Assembly (NCBI RefSeq): GCF_002554795.1
Contig: NZ_PDEQ01000001.1
Coordinates: 558,001 to 622,000 of the forward strand
DNA length: 64,000 nt
Reading direction: 5' to 3'
DNA from: Longibacter salinarum
Lineage (GTDB): Bacteria; Bacteroidota; Rhodothermia; Rhodothermales; Salinibacteraceae
The translations under genes and the position numbers were made by a program. The notes beneath the pieces were generated by a model that had not been told where the DNA came from, made no database searches, and saw only the letters and a list, made by a program, of their open reading frames with translations. This document shows positions 54,460 to 62,740 of this stretch, piece by piece (within the stretch, counting starts at the first letter, position 1; each line of letters begins with the position of its first letter).

Positions 54460-55392
54460 CTACGCAGCCGTCACCGGCATGAGCTTCGGGATGGCAGCAA
54501 GCTCCTTGAATGCACGGGCCCGTTCGGTGATCGAGGTCGCGGTGAGGTTCGTGAGACGATCCGGTCCAAACGCTTCTACAGCGAAAGAGGCCAGCGTGGA
54601 CCCGAAAATGATACTGCGACGAAGTGCGTCTTCGTCAAACGTCCCCTCGCGCGTCAGATGACCGGCCAGGCCTCCGGCGAACGCATCTCCAGCACCTGTC
54701 GGATCCTGGATGTCCTCCAGCGGAAAGGCCGGTGCGCTAAAGACCCGTTCTCCGTGAAACAGCAGAGCGCCATGCTCTCCTTTCTTGATGATCAGGGTTT
54801 TCGGGCCCATGTCTCGAATGATTGAGGCAGCACGAACGAGGTTGGGTTCACCCGCGAGTTCGCGCGCTTCCGCGTCGTTAATGACGAGGCAATCGACCCG
54901 TCGGAGCGTCTCGCGCAGACTGTCCGGCGTATTCTCGATCCAGAAGTTCATCGTATCGCAGATGACGTAGTCCGGATCGTCAATCTGTGCAAGAACGTCG
55001 CGCTGAATCTTCGGGTCCAGGTTACCGAGGCACACGATCTCGCTATCCTGATAGGACGGCGGGATCTTCGCCTCAAAATCCTGCAAAACGTTCAATTGCG
55101 TATCGAGCGTGTCGCGCTCGTTCAGGTCGTAGTGATACCGGCCGTGCCAGAAGAACGTCTTCTCATCTTCTCGGACGACCAGACCCTCCAGGTCCACTCC
55201 GCCGTCCGCGAGCACCTGGCGGTACGAGTCGGGAAAGTCTCCCCCGACGACGCCAACAAGACGAACGTCCGGGCAGAAATAGCGAGCCGCGAGAGTAAGG
55301 TATGAGGCACTGCCTCCGAGAACGCGTTTGGCCTGGCCGAACGGCGTCTCAATGGAGTCAAAAGCGACGGTTCCTACAGCAAGGATGCTCAC
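54460..55392 (-). CDS. PfkB-family carbohydrate kinase
   Basis: GTG at 55392 (VSILAVGTVAFDSIETPFGQ) gives 310 residues; the frame is open to 55542 but the leader has no family content. The N-terminal signature GGSASYLTLAARYF, a middle ADGGVDLEGLVV, and the C-terminal DPTGAGDAFAGGLAGHL with catalytic Asp in TGAGDAF are present. It phosphorylates a sugar or nucleoside; the substrate is not clear. Ribokinase-fold kinases of this type in Bacteroidota are usually annotated as sugar kinase. Confidence 0.9.
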   Translation of the reverse strand: MSILAVGTVAFDSIETPFGQAKRVLGGSASYLTLAARYFCPDVRLVGVVGGDFPDSYRQVLADGGVDLEGLVVREDEKTFFWHGRYHYDLNERDTLDTQLNVLQDFEAKIPPSYQDSEIVCLGNLDPKIQRDVLAQIDDPDYVICDTMNFWIENTPDSLRETLRRVDCLVINDAEARELAGEPNLVRAASIIRDMGPKTLIIKKGEHGALLFHGERVFSAPAFPLEDIQDPTGAGDAFAGGLAGHLTREGTFDEDALRRSIIFGSTLASFAVEAFGPDRLTNLTATSITERARAFKELAAIPKLMPVTAA

Positions 55393-55519
55393 GGAATGCA
55401 AGTGTGGGGTGAGAAAGATGCGTTGAGCACAGTCAACGTACGGACAACAGTGCCCGATCGCACGGGCTCTCGTGCGAAATCCACGCCAAGGATCCCTCTC
55501 CGCACCTACCCGGAGCCAT

Positions 55520-56347
55520 CTATCGCTTTCGAACCGAGTCAACCACCTTCTTCGTGATATATGCGATCAACATTGACGACCCGATTTTTCCTGCAGAACG
55601 AGCAAGTTTCCGCATCAGAACAAGCCCAACGGATGTCGCCGCAAGACCGGCGGCCTTGGCCTTAACGTCTGCAGGTACGATCCCATCGTCCGACGAATAC
55701 GAACGAACCGCGTCCGCTGCCGAGGTATGCGTGGCGGATTGAGCGCGCTCGCGCATTGCTTCGCCCGCTTCCTGGGCTTTGGTCATGACCTGCTCGAGCA
55801 TGTCGCTCGCTGCCGACTTATACTTTTCCCCGTCAATGCTCGGTGATGCTACCGCCCCATTACCGAGCGATGCACGCTTCTTCGCAGCAGGAAGCGACTC
55901 TTCGACCATCTTATTCGACCGGTCACGTAGCGTCCTCGCCTGATTCCCGATCTCGACCTGAACCTCAGACGCAACGTCTCGGGCTTGCTCGGCGAGCTTT
56001 CGTAGCTGCTTCCGGGTCCGCTCCGAAAACGTATCTTTCGGCCGTCCATACTGAGCACCGACGTAGCCTGCGGCGGCGCCGAGCGTTGTCGTTGCGATAA
56101 TAGCTGCGACCGGGTGCTGCTGAAGCCACGACCCTTTCTCAGCCGCTGCCTGCCGAGCACGCAGGCGCGTCACCTCGGCGCGAAGTCGTTCGAGCTCTTC
56201 AACCAGTTCCTCGTACTCCATATCTCGCGCACGGACATCTTCCGGCGCGTCGTTCGAGGATTGGGATTCGACAGATGTCGGCGTCTCAGCCTCGCCGCTG
56301 TGCTCGGTTTGGTGCTCGTCCGCGTGCTTTGCGCTGTGTTCACTCAT
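55520..56347 (-). CDS. Membrane-associated helical protein of unknown function
   Basis: A 275-residue protein. Residues 1-45 are acidic and His-rich, 45-70 form a coiled coil (EELVEELERLRAEVTRLRAR), and a Gly-rich membrane segment follows (HPVAAIIATTTLGAAAGYVG). The middle (110-200) is amphipathic helix, like apolipoprotein- or YtxH-type proteins, and there is a second hydrophobic stretch near the C-terminus (AGLAATSVGLVLMRKL and GSSMLIAYITKKVV). It is not recognised as a named family. The next gene upstream, on the same strand, also codes for a small membrane-anchored acidic protein. Confidence 0.6.
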   Translation of the reverse strand: MSEHSAKHADEHQTEHSGEAETPTSVESQSSNDAPEDVRARDMEYEELVEELERLRAEVTRLRARQAAAEKGSWLQQHPVAAIIATTTLGAAAGYVGAQYGRPKDTFSERTRKQLRKLAEQARDVASEVQVEIGNQARTLRDRSNKMVEESLPAAKKRASLGNGAVASPSIDGEKYKSAASDMLEQVMTKAQEAGEAMRERAQSATHTSAADAVRSYSSDDGIVPADVKAKAAGLAATSVGLVLMRKLARSAGKIGSSMLIAYITKKVVDSVRKR

Positions 56348-56399
56348 GGCGATTGGGGTCGGTTTGTGCTAAAGAGAAGTGGAAAACGAGAACACCGTG

Positions 56400-56807
56400 C
56401 TACTTGCGGCTGACTGCGCCAACGAATACGCCGAGTGCAAACGCGCCGATCATCGTCGCTGTCTGATTCTCACGAACCCAGGACTTGACGAGGCCCAGTG
56501 GAATCTGGCCGCTACTCGCGAGCGCCAGCAGATCCTGCAGGGAACCCGCTCCGGACGACCCGAAGGCTTCCTCCTGAAATGGATCCCCGGTCGTCTTGCT
56601 TCCAAACGGCTGCCTTGATCGGTCCGATTCCGCACCTGGGCCCCGGAATCGTTCACCGGCGTCGGACGGTCGATCGAACGGGTGAGGATCGTCGCTCCCG
56701 GGAGGCGGAACGGAACGTCCTTCATCGAATGGCGACCGTTCAGTCGATTCCGAAGCGCCGGTCTCCGACGATGATGACTGATTTGCAGTTTCGCGGTCCT
56801 CCGTCAT
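56400..56807 (-). CDS. Small acidic protein with a C-terminal membrane helix
   Basis: ATG at 56807 (MTEDRETANQSSSSETGASE) gives 135 residues; the open frame to 57125 enters repeat copy 3. The first 80 residues are disordered and rich in Ser, Asp and Pro. The last helix (TATMIGAFALGVFVGAVSRK) is a Gly-rich membrane anchor. Its small size and place 52 bases upstream of the helical membrane protein suggest co-transcription. Function unknown. Confidence 0.6.
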   Translation of the reverse strand: MTEDRETANQSSSSETGASESTERSPFDEGRSVPPPGSDDPHPFDRPSDAGERFRGPGAESDRSRQPFGSKTTGDPFQEEAFGSSGAGSLQDLLALASSGQIPLGLVKSWVRENQTATMIGAFALGVFVGAVSRK

Positions 56808-57050
56808 AATTTTTGCCGTATCTCGCAGGTATTGGGTTAAAGACGATCGGGCTCGAATACCCGACATATGGCCGTCGCACCAGGAAGGTAGAAACAGGCG
56901 GCCATCTGACACCGATCCAACGGCTACACCGACCGCAGGCGTTCCCGCTTTGTCGAGTATCTCCCAATCACCCATTTCTCGCGCGACACGCCGTCCCGGC
57001 ACACCTGCAAACGCCATGTCTCGGTTGACGGCTACAGTTTGTACAATGAG
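56808..57050. other. Intergenic before repeat copy 3
   Basis: No gene or RNA recognised. The open frame on the minus strand here is an extension of the previous gene. Confidence 0.4.
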
Positions 57051-57249
57051 AACCTGTTTGGCGGACAGCCTTCGGCTATCCAAAAGTACGGACCTCCCGA
57101 CGGTCGGTCCTCGCGACGCTCGCAAGACTAGATTTGCTTGATCTCGCGCACCGTGTCTACGGCGTCATTGCGAAAGGATAACCGGCAGACCGATGACGAG
57201 GCATCAACAGCTGCGCTTACTTTTTCGCGATGTATCCGCCAAACAGGTT
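57051..57249 (+). repeat. TIR-bounded dispersed repeat, copy 3 (MITE-like)
   Basis: A 199-base copy with perfect 15-base terminal inverted repeats: AACCTGTTTGGCGGA at 57051-57065 and its complement at 57235-57249. It is the most complete of the three copies. No clear target duplication flanks it: ATGA occurs near both ends, but at different distances. It ends 108 bases before the start of the TPR gene, and the TPR gene's open frame runs back into the repeat, though translation is more likely to begin at 57357. Confidence 0.85.
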
Positions 57250-57356
57250 ATGATGTCGCAACCCAAACCGTATATTCCTGTACCGTCTCCTGGTCCGGTC
57301 CGTTAGCCCAAGGGCTCCGGCTTCTCGTTTTCGTCTATTGGTCCCCGACGTTCCAC

Positions 57357-60300
57357 ATGGTCCCCTCCCCTCGGTCTGTCCCTCGAGCACGCGCCCTGTA
57401 CCGCTCGCTTATCGTCTCGCTCGCGCTAGTGCTTCTCGTCGCGGCTCTGCCGGAACGCACTGCAGCGCAGCCGGCCACGACGAAACCCGAGGCGGAGTTT
57501 GCCTCCGCCGTACAGTTGTTCGAGCAGCGCCTCTACCGAAAGTCAAGTGCGGCCTTTGCGCGGTTTCGAGACGAGCATCCCGAACACCCCAGCGTTCCGC
57601 AGGCCATCTATCTTCAGGCGCGCTCTGCACTAGCTCTCGACCGGGAGGACGACGCCATACGCCTGTTCGATACGCTACAGTCTGAATACCCGTCCCACCC
57701 TCGCGCAGAGGAGGCACAGATTAGTCTGGGACAGTATTTTATCGACGCAGGCGAGACGTCTCGGGGACGACGGATCATGGAGCAGATCGCACAGGACGAT
57801 CCGGATAGCCCCAATGCCCCTCGCGCGATCTATCTCCTCGGCGCGGCTGAACGCGAGGACAGCAACCTTGAGGCTGCTGTCCGATACTTTGAACGCGTCC
57901 TTCGCGACCATCCAGATAGCAAGGTTGCGCCCGCCGCTGCATATGACCTCGCCTCAACGCAGGTGCGGCTTGAGCAGTACGAAGCGGCTGCGTCTTCTTT
58001 CGAGAGGCTCGCACAGCGGTACCCTGACTCGCCGTACGCGCAGAACCTCGGGACGGCCGTCGCCGAGGTGTATTACGAACTCGGACAGTACGATCGTGTC
58101 ATCGAAGAACTGCATCCGCAGTTGGAGTCGCTCCCGCCGGATGAACAGCCGCGCGCCCTGTTTTTCCTCGCCGAGGCATACAACCAGCGGGGAGATACGG
58201 AGAATGCGATTGTTTACTACCGTCGGATTATCGACAACGGTCAGAGCTCGCCGTACTTGCGCCCAGCCTACTACGGGCTCGCCTGGAACTACCTTCGCGC
58301 TGGAAATCCACAACAGGCAGCCGAAAGCTTCGCGCAGGTACGAGCCGTCGCCACCGCTGGCGAGTCTCGCGACGACCTGTCGATGAAGGCGATGTACTAC
58401 GAAGGCGTCGCTCGCACACGTACCAACGCACCGGCCCGGGCTCAACAACTCTTTCGGTCGGTGGTCGACCAGTGGCCACAGGGGCGCCTTGCCTCAGCGG
58501 CAGAGTACGAACTCGGCATCCTGCAGTATCGCCAGGACCAGTACGACGCAGCTGCTGCCTCCTTTCGGTCAGTGGTCCGCCGAGCGCCCGAGGAGCCGCT
58601 CCTTGGAGATGCGTATTACATGCTCGGCAATGCGTACACGGCCCAACAGGACCTGGATCGAGCTCTAGACGCATACAACCAGGCCGTCCGACGCGACGCA
58701 GCACCGGACTCCCTGCGCCGAGAAGTTCAGTTCCAAAAGGCGTGGACGCTGTATGAGAATGAACGGTACGACGAGGCCGGTACAGCTTTTCTTGCTCTTG
58801 CTCGAGACGGCAGCAGCCAGCGCTCCCGAGATGCGCTTTTCTGGGGAGGCGACTGCCTGTACCAGCAAGGCGATTATTCAGGAGCGCAGGCACGATTCCA
58901 GCAATATTTGCAGCAGTATCCGAACGGACGACACGCGGCCGCTGCGAGTTATGCCCTCGGATGGACGCATTTCCGCCAGCGCGATTACGGACCGGCGGCG
59001 TCGGCCTTTCGCCAGTTCCTCGACTCCTACAGCGAACCTGACGGTGAAATACCGTATCGCCAGGACGCTCGCCTTCGCCTGGCCGACAGCTATTATGCCA
59101 TGAAGCGGTATGACGACGCTATTGCAGAATACCGTCGCGTGGATGGGCAGGGGGTCGACTATGCCCTGTACCAGACAGGCGAAGCACTTTCTCGGGCAGA
59201 CCGCAACGACGAGGCAATTCGATCGCTGCAACGTCTCGTCCGGGAATACCCCAACAGTCCATGGCGAGGTGAGGCCCAGTTCCGGATCGGATTCATCCAC
59301 TTCCAGAACCAGGACTACGCCGCAGCGAGGGAAGCGTATCGCACGCTGATCCAGCGAAACCCGAATGAACGACTGGCCGCACGGGCTCAGTACGGCATCG
59401 GAGATACATACTACAACGCCGGTGAAATGGAACAGGCCGTCGACGCCTACCTCCAGGTCCTCCAATCTCATCCCGATAGCGAGTACGCCCCCGAGGCCGC
59501 GTCCAGTCTCCAGTACGCTCTATTAGCGACCGGGGATGCATCTCGGGCAGACCAGATCATCGACCAGTTCGAGCGAGAGAATCCGGGAAGCCCGATGGTC
59601 GATGAGCTTCGATTTCGCCGGGCGGAGGCCACGTATCAGAGCGGTGGCGTGGACCGCGCATTGCAACTCTTCCAGCGCTTTATCCGGACCTCGAATAACG
59701 ACGCCCTGCTTCCAGAAGCATACTTCTACGTCGGGGAAATCTACGCGGACCGCGACCAGCAGAGCGAAGCGCGAACCTACCTGCAGCAGCTCGTCGACAA
59801 CTACCCATCGAGTAACCGACGCCCCGAAGCGGCACTCCGTCTCGGCGACTTGTCGCTTGAGCAGGGCAATGCGCAGGCTGCCCTCGAGGCCTACACAGTC
59901 GTCGCGGAGGACGAAAACGTAAATCCGGAACTGCGCGCACAGGCTGTTTACGGTCAGAGTGTCGCTCTGCAGGATCTCGGTCGACGAAACGAAGCCGAAC
60001 AGTTGCTGCAGCGCCTGATCGACTCGAACCGAGGCGGTCCGCTTCTCGCATCCGCCCGTCTCGGTCTCGCGCGCCTTTACGCTTCGGACGGCCGAACAGC
60101 ACAGGCCGAGGATCTCTACCGTCAAGTGGCGGAAAGCAGCGACAGTGAAACCGGTGCAGAGGCGCTCGTCCGCCTCGGTATGCTTCTCCGCAACCAGGGA
60201 CAGCCACGACAGGCGATCCGCGAATTGGATCGGGTATCTTCCCTCTTTGCGGGTTATCCGGAATGGGTCGCACGATCCATGCTACAGCAAGCTCGAGCCT

Positions 60301-60413
60301 ACCAACAGCTCGGGGAATCTGGCGAAGCGTCTCGGATCTACGATCAGGTGATTTCTGAATATGGCGGAACGCCGTTCGCAGAGGACGCACGGAGTGAGAA
60401 AGAGCAACTCTGA
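57357..60413 (+). CDS. Exported TPR-repeat protein
   Basis: ATG at 57357 (MVPSPRSVPRARALYRSLIV) gives 1018 residues; the open frame goes back to 57138 but overlaps repeat copy 3. A signal peptide (SLIVSLALVLLVAALPERTAAQ) comes first. The remainder consists of many tetratricopeptide-like units of about 35 residues with recurring AxxxFxxxxxxYPxS and YxLGxxYxxxGxxxxA patterns, such as AVRYFERVLRDHPDS and AYYGLAWNYLRAGNPQQAAE. TPR proteins of this sort are scaffolds, for example in Tol-Pal or outer-membrane assembly. The next gene, a beta-barrel-like protein 59 bases on, is likely its partner. Confidence 0.85.
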   Translation: MVPSPRSVPRARALYRSLIVSLALVLLVAALPERTAAQPATTKPEAEFASAVQLFEQRLYRKSSAAFARFRDEHPEHPSVPQAIYLQARSALALDREDDAIRLFDTLQSEYPSHPRAEEAQISLGQYFIDAGETSRGRRIMEQIAQDDPDSPNAPRAIYLLGAAEREDSNLEAAVRYFERVLRDHPDSKVAPAAAYDLASTQVRLEQYEAAASSFERLAQRYPDSPYAQNLGTAVAEVYYELGQYDRVIEELHPQLESLPPDEQPRALFFLAEAYNQRGDTENAIVYYRRIIDNGQSSPYLRPAYYGLAWNYLRAGNPQQAAESFAQVRAVATAGESRDDLSMKAMYYEGVARTRTNAPARAQQLFRSVVDQWPQGRLASAAEYELGILQYRQDQYDAAAASFRSVVRRAPEEPLLGDAYYMLGNAYTAQQDLDRALDAYNQAVRRDAAPDSLRREVQFQKAWTLYENERYDEAGTAFLALARDGSSQRSRDALFWGGDCLYQQGDYSGAQARFQQYLQQYPNGRHAAAASYALGWTHFRQRDYGPAASAFRQFLDSYSEPDGEIPYRQDARLRLADSYYAMKRYDDAIAEYRRVDGQGVDYALYQTGEALSRADRNDEAIRSLQRLVREYPNSPWRGEAQFRIGFIHFQNQDYAAAREAYRTLIQRNPNERLAARAQYGIGDTYYNAGEMEQAVDAYLQVLQSHPDSEYAPEAASSLQYALLATGDASRADQIIDQFERENPGSPMVDELRFRRAEATYQSGGVDRALQLFQRFIRTSNNDALLPEAYFYVGEIYADRDQQSEARTYLQQLVDNYPSSNRRPEAALRLGDLSLEQGNAQAALEAYTVVAEDENVNPELRAQAVYGQSVALQDLGRRNEAEQLLQRLIDSNRGGPLLASARLGLARLYASDGRTAQAEDLYRQVAESSDSETGAEALVRLGMLLRNQGQPRQAIRELDRVSSLFAGYPEWVARSMLQQARAYQQLGESGEASRIYDQVISEYGGTPFAEDARSEKEQL

Positions 60414-60472
60414 TATCCTCCTCTGACGTGACCGACATCGTTCCTCTGCCCCCGCATTTTTGCCACAGCACG

Positions 60473-62245
60473 ATGCTGATGATCAAATCGATGGCTACTA
60501 TCGCGCGCTTCCGTTCAACCGCTGTCGTTGTACTCGTCACCCTGGTGGCGAGCATGACAGCGCCTGCGTTCGCGCAGGACAACCCGCAACGGCAACGCGA
60601 CCCGACGCTTCCGGAGATTGCACCACGCGAGATCGAGATTCGCGGGCAATTTCAGGTGGGCTTCCCTTCCCTTCAGCGACAGCCGCTGCGCGGGTTTGCC
60701 TCTCCCCCGACGGTCCCCGTGATACCACCAGACCGGTTGCCGTACACGGAAACGTACAAGCAAGAACGTAGCGACCTCCCGGAGCAGCTCCCATCGCCGC
60801 CAAGCGTGGGATCACGACTCGCTACGTCTCCTCCCCCCGCAAACGGCTACGTCGAGGCAGGAGCCGGTCGGTACCTTTCGCGTTTTGCCGAAGGCCACGT
60901 GACCCTTCCCGTCACCCCGATGGAGTCATTCGAAATTGATGCAGCCTACGACGGGTCGGCAGGATTTGAACCCAGCACAACCAGCGATGGATCAACGCAA
61001 CATGATGATGTGGAGGGGTCGCTTCGATTCGTCTCAGAACGCGAAGCGGTTAGCATCGACGCAGGCCTTCGAGGGCTGACGTCGACGTACGATCAGTACG
61101 CTGCCGTCCCGAACTCATCCGGCACGATCGGAGCCTCGTCTCCCGACCGAACCGTACAATCTGGAGGGCTCTTCGCCCGGATTCGAACGCATGGCCGGAT
61201 TCCAACCTCGTTCGGCCTCTCATTTGACCAGACCAGTGCATCGGCAAACACAGAGGTAGGTACGGACAATCGCGACTACGAACAGCAGCGCTTCGCCATC
61301 AATGCTCGAGGAGCGATACCGTTCGGCACGCGCGAAATCGAGGCCGATATTGCCGCAAGCACATCGGGACTTGGAAGCAGCGCATTCGAAGGGGACGTAC
61401 AGACGTTGAACCTCGGCGGATCGGCGATCGCATACCGATCGGGCCCTACGGTCATTCGTGCCGGAGCCCGCCTGCTGACGTTCCAATCCGGCAGCTCGTC
61501 GGATTCTCCCCCGACGCCCGAAGCCTCTGCGACGTACTTCGTCCCCACCGGGGAACTCACAATCGCCATGACACCGCGATTTACCATCTTTGCGGTGAAT
61601 CAACCGGGCCTCGAACACAATACGTTGCTCTCGCGAATGAGTGATACGCCGTGGCTCGCTCCCCAGCGATATGTGCGCCCGACGCTCTACGCTACGCGTG
61701 CTGACGCTGGCGTACGAGTATCCGTCGGCCCGTTGCGCATCACCTCCCATGCGGGGTACCGCTATGCACCATCCTATCGCTTCGTCGAACCCGGCCCCGT
61801 CGTTGGATATGAGAACGGGTTCTTCCGTTCGAACTACGAGAGTGCCCGGATCGCCGAAGCCGGTGCAAGCTTGGCCCTCCAGGGATTTGATCAGGTGCAG
61901 GCGATCCTGCGTGCCACCATTCGCGACGGACAATTGACGGACTCCGATACGAGCATCCCGTACTTTTCCCCTCTCGTCGTTGAATCCGCCCTCACCTACA
62001 GCTTCCTGGACGGAAAAGCACTTGCCGGTATGGAACTGGGTGTCGAAAGCCCGCGCTACGTCGACCGGTCCGAGACCGAGCAAACCGATACCATCGTCGA
62101 CCTTGACCTCAACGGAAGCTATCACGTCACGCCCATCATCGACATTGTGGCTCGGCTGGACAATATGGGTGCTTCCTTCGAACGCTATGCAGGCTACGAG
62201 CGCCCGCCTACAACCGTAACAGCTGGTATTCGCATACACTGGTAG
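60473..62245 (+). CDS. Predicted beta-barrel outer-membrane protein
   Basis: ATG at 60473 (MLMIKSMATIARFRSTAVVV) gives 590 residues; GTG at 60428 is a weaker start. Signal peptide (TAVVVLVTLVASMTAPAFAQ) then a Pro-rich linker (to about 125). The rest alternates short strands with turns and ends in an aromatic strand (TVTAGIRIHW), the layout of outer-membrane barrels of about 20 strands. It lacks a TonB-box and plug domain. It probably works with the TPR protein encoded directly upstream in a surface or efflux function that I cannot specify. Confidence 0.7.
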   Translation: MLMIKSMATIARFRSTAVVVLVTLVASMTAPAFAQDNPQRQRDPTLPEIAPREIEIRGQFQVGFPSLQRQPLRGFASPPTVPVIPPDRLPYTETYKQERSDLPEQLPSPPSVGSRLATSPPPANGYVEAGAGRYLSRFAEGHVTLPVTPMESFEIDAAYDGSAGFEPSTTSDGSTQHDDVEGSLRFVSEREAVSIDAGLRGLTSTYDQYAAVPNSSGTIGASSPDRTVQSGGLFARIRTHGRIPTSFGLSFDQTSASANTEVGTDNRDYEQQRFAINARGAIPFGTREIEADIAASTSGLGSSAFEGDVQTLNLGGSAIAYRSGPTVIRAGARLLTFQSGSSSDSPPTPEASATYFVPTGELTIAMTPRFTIFAVNQPGLEHNTLLSRMSDTPWLAPQRYVRPTLYATRADAGVRVSVGPLRITSHAGYRYAPSYRFVEPGPVVGYENGFFRSNYESARIAEAGASLALQGFDQVQAILRATIRDGQLTDSDTSIPYFSPLVVESALTYSFLDGKALAGMELGVESPRYVDRSETEQTDTIVDLDLNGSYHVTPIIDIVARLDNMGASFERYAGYERPPTTVTAGIRIHW

Positions 62246-62468
62246 TTGGACCAGATCGACTCAATCCGATCCGCACCTTCTTACGGCCACACAAAGGCGT
62301 TTAATTTCAATAGAGTGTGATGTATGTTGGAGGACCGACTGGTAACCAACTTGACACGGTCTGCTTCTTGCATCTGTTTTGTTAAACCGGTACGCCCAAC
62401 CGTTGCGCAGTAGTCCCCGGGCGTCCCCGGACCCCCACGAAATTAGCACACTTCCAATCTCCGTACTC

Positions 62469-62684
62469 ATGGCCGGTCCTTCTGCAGAAGACATTATCCA
62501 CGCGTTTGCCCGTGCCGTCCGAGACTCTCTCGAGAAAGGTGAATCCGTTCGGGTACCGGGCCTCGGCCGCTTCGACATTGAGCACAGGCAAAGCCAGATG
62601 GTAGAGACCGACGAGGGCGAAGCGACGATGGCCCCGCCTCGCGATGTGATATCATTCACGCCCGATTCCGGCACGACCTCATAA
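62469..62684 (+). CDS. HU-like DNA-binding protein
   Basis: ATG at 62469 (MAGPSAEDIIHAFARAVRDS) gives 71 residues. The frame is open further upstream without a better start. It has the HU shape: an amphipathic helix, then GESVRVPGLGRFDIEHRQ, matching the HU beta arm entry (usually VxLxGFGTF). It is shorter than HU (about 90 residues) and ends after the strand pair, so the DNA-bending arm is reduced. The next gene has the same fold at its N-terminus. Confidence 0.65.
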   Translation: MAGPSAEDIIHAFARAVRDSLEKGESVRVPGLGRFDIEHRQSQMVETDEGEATMAPPRDVISFTPDSGTTS

Positions 62685-62740
62685 GCATATCGCGCTCTCC
62701 CTCCCCCCTCACCTCGTTCGCGCATTCGGCTCGCCTCACC

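Noticed and set aside
57138-57356. N-terminal extension of the TPR protein from an upstream start
   Set aside because: The extension lies in the mobile repeat and lacks a signal peptide, whereas ATG at 57357 is followed directly by one.
59680-60582. 300-codon open frame on the minus strand across the TPR/barrel junction
   Set aside because: It overlaps two well-supported genes, and its product is very Arg/Pro rich with no family likeness.
61220-62239. 339-codon minus-strand frame within the barrel gene
   Set aside because: It is the shadow of the barrel-protein gene, which has a signal peptide and terminal aromatic strand.
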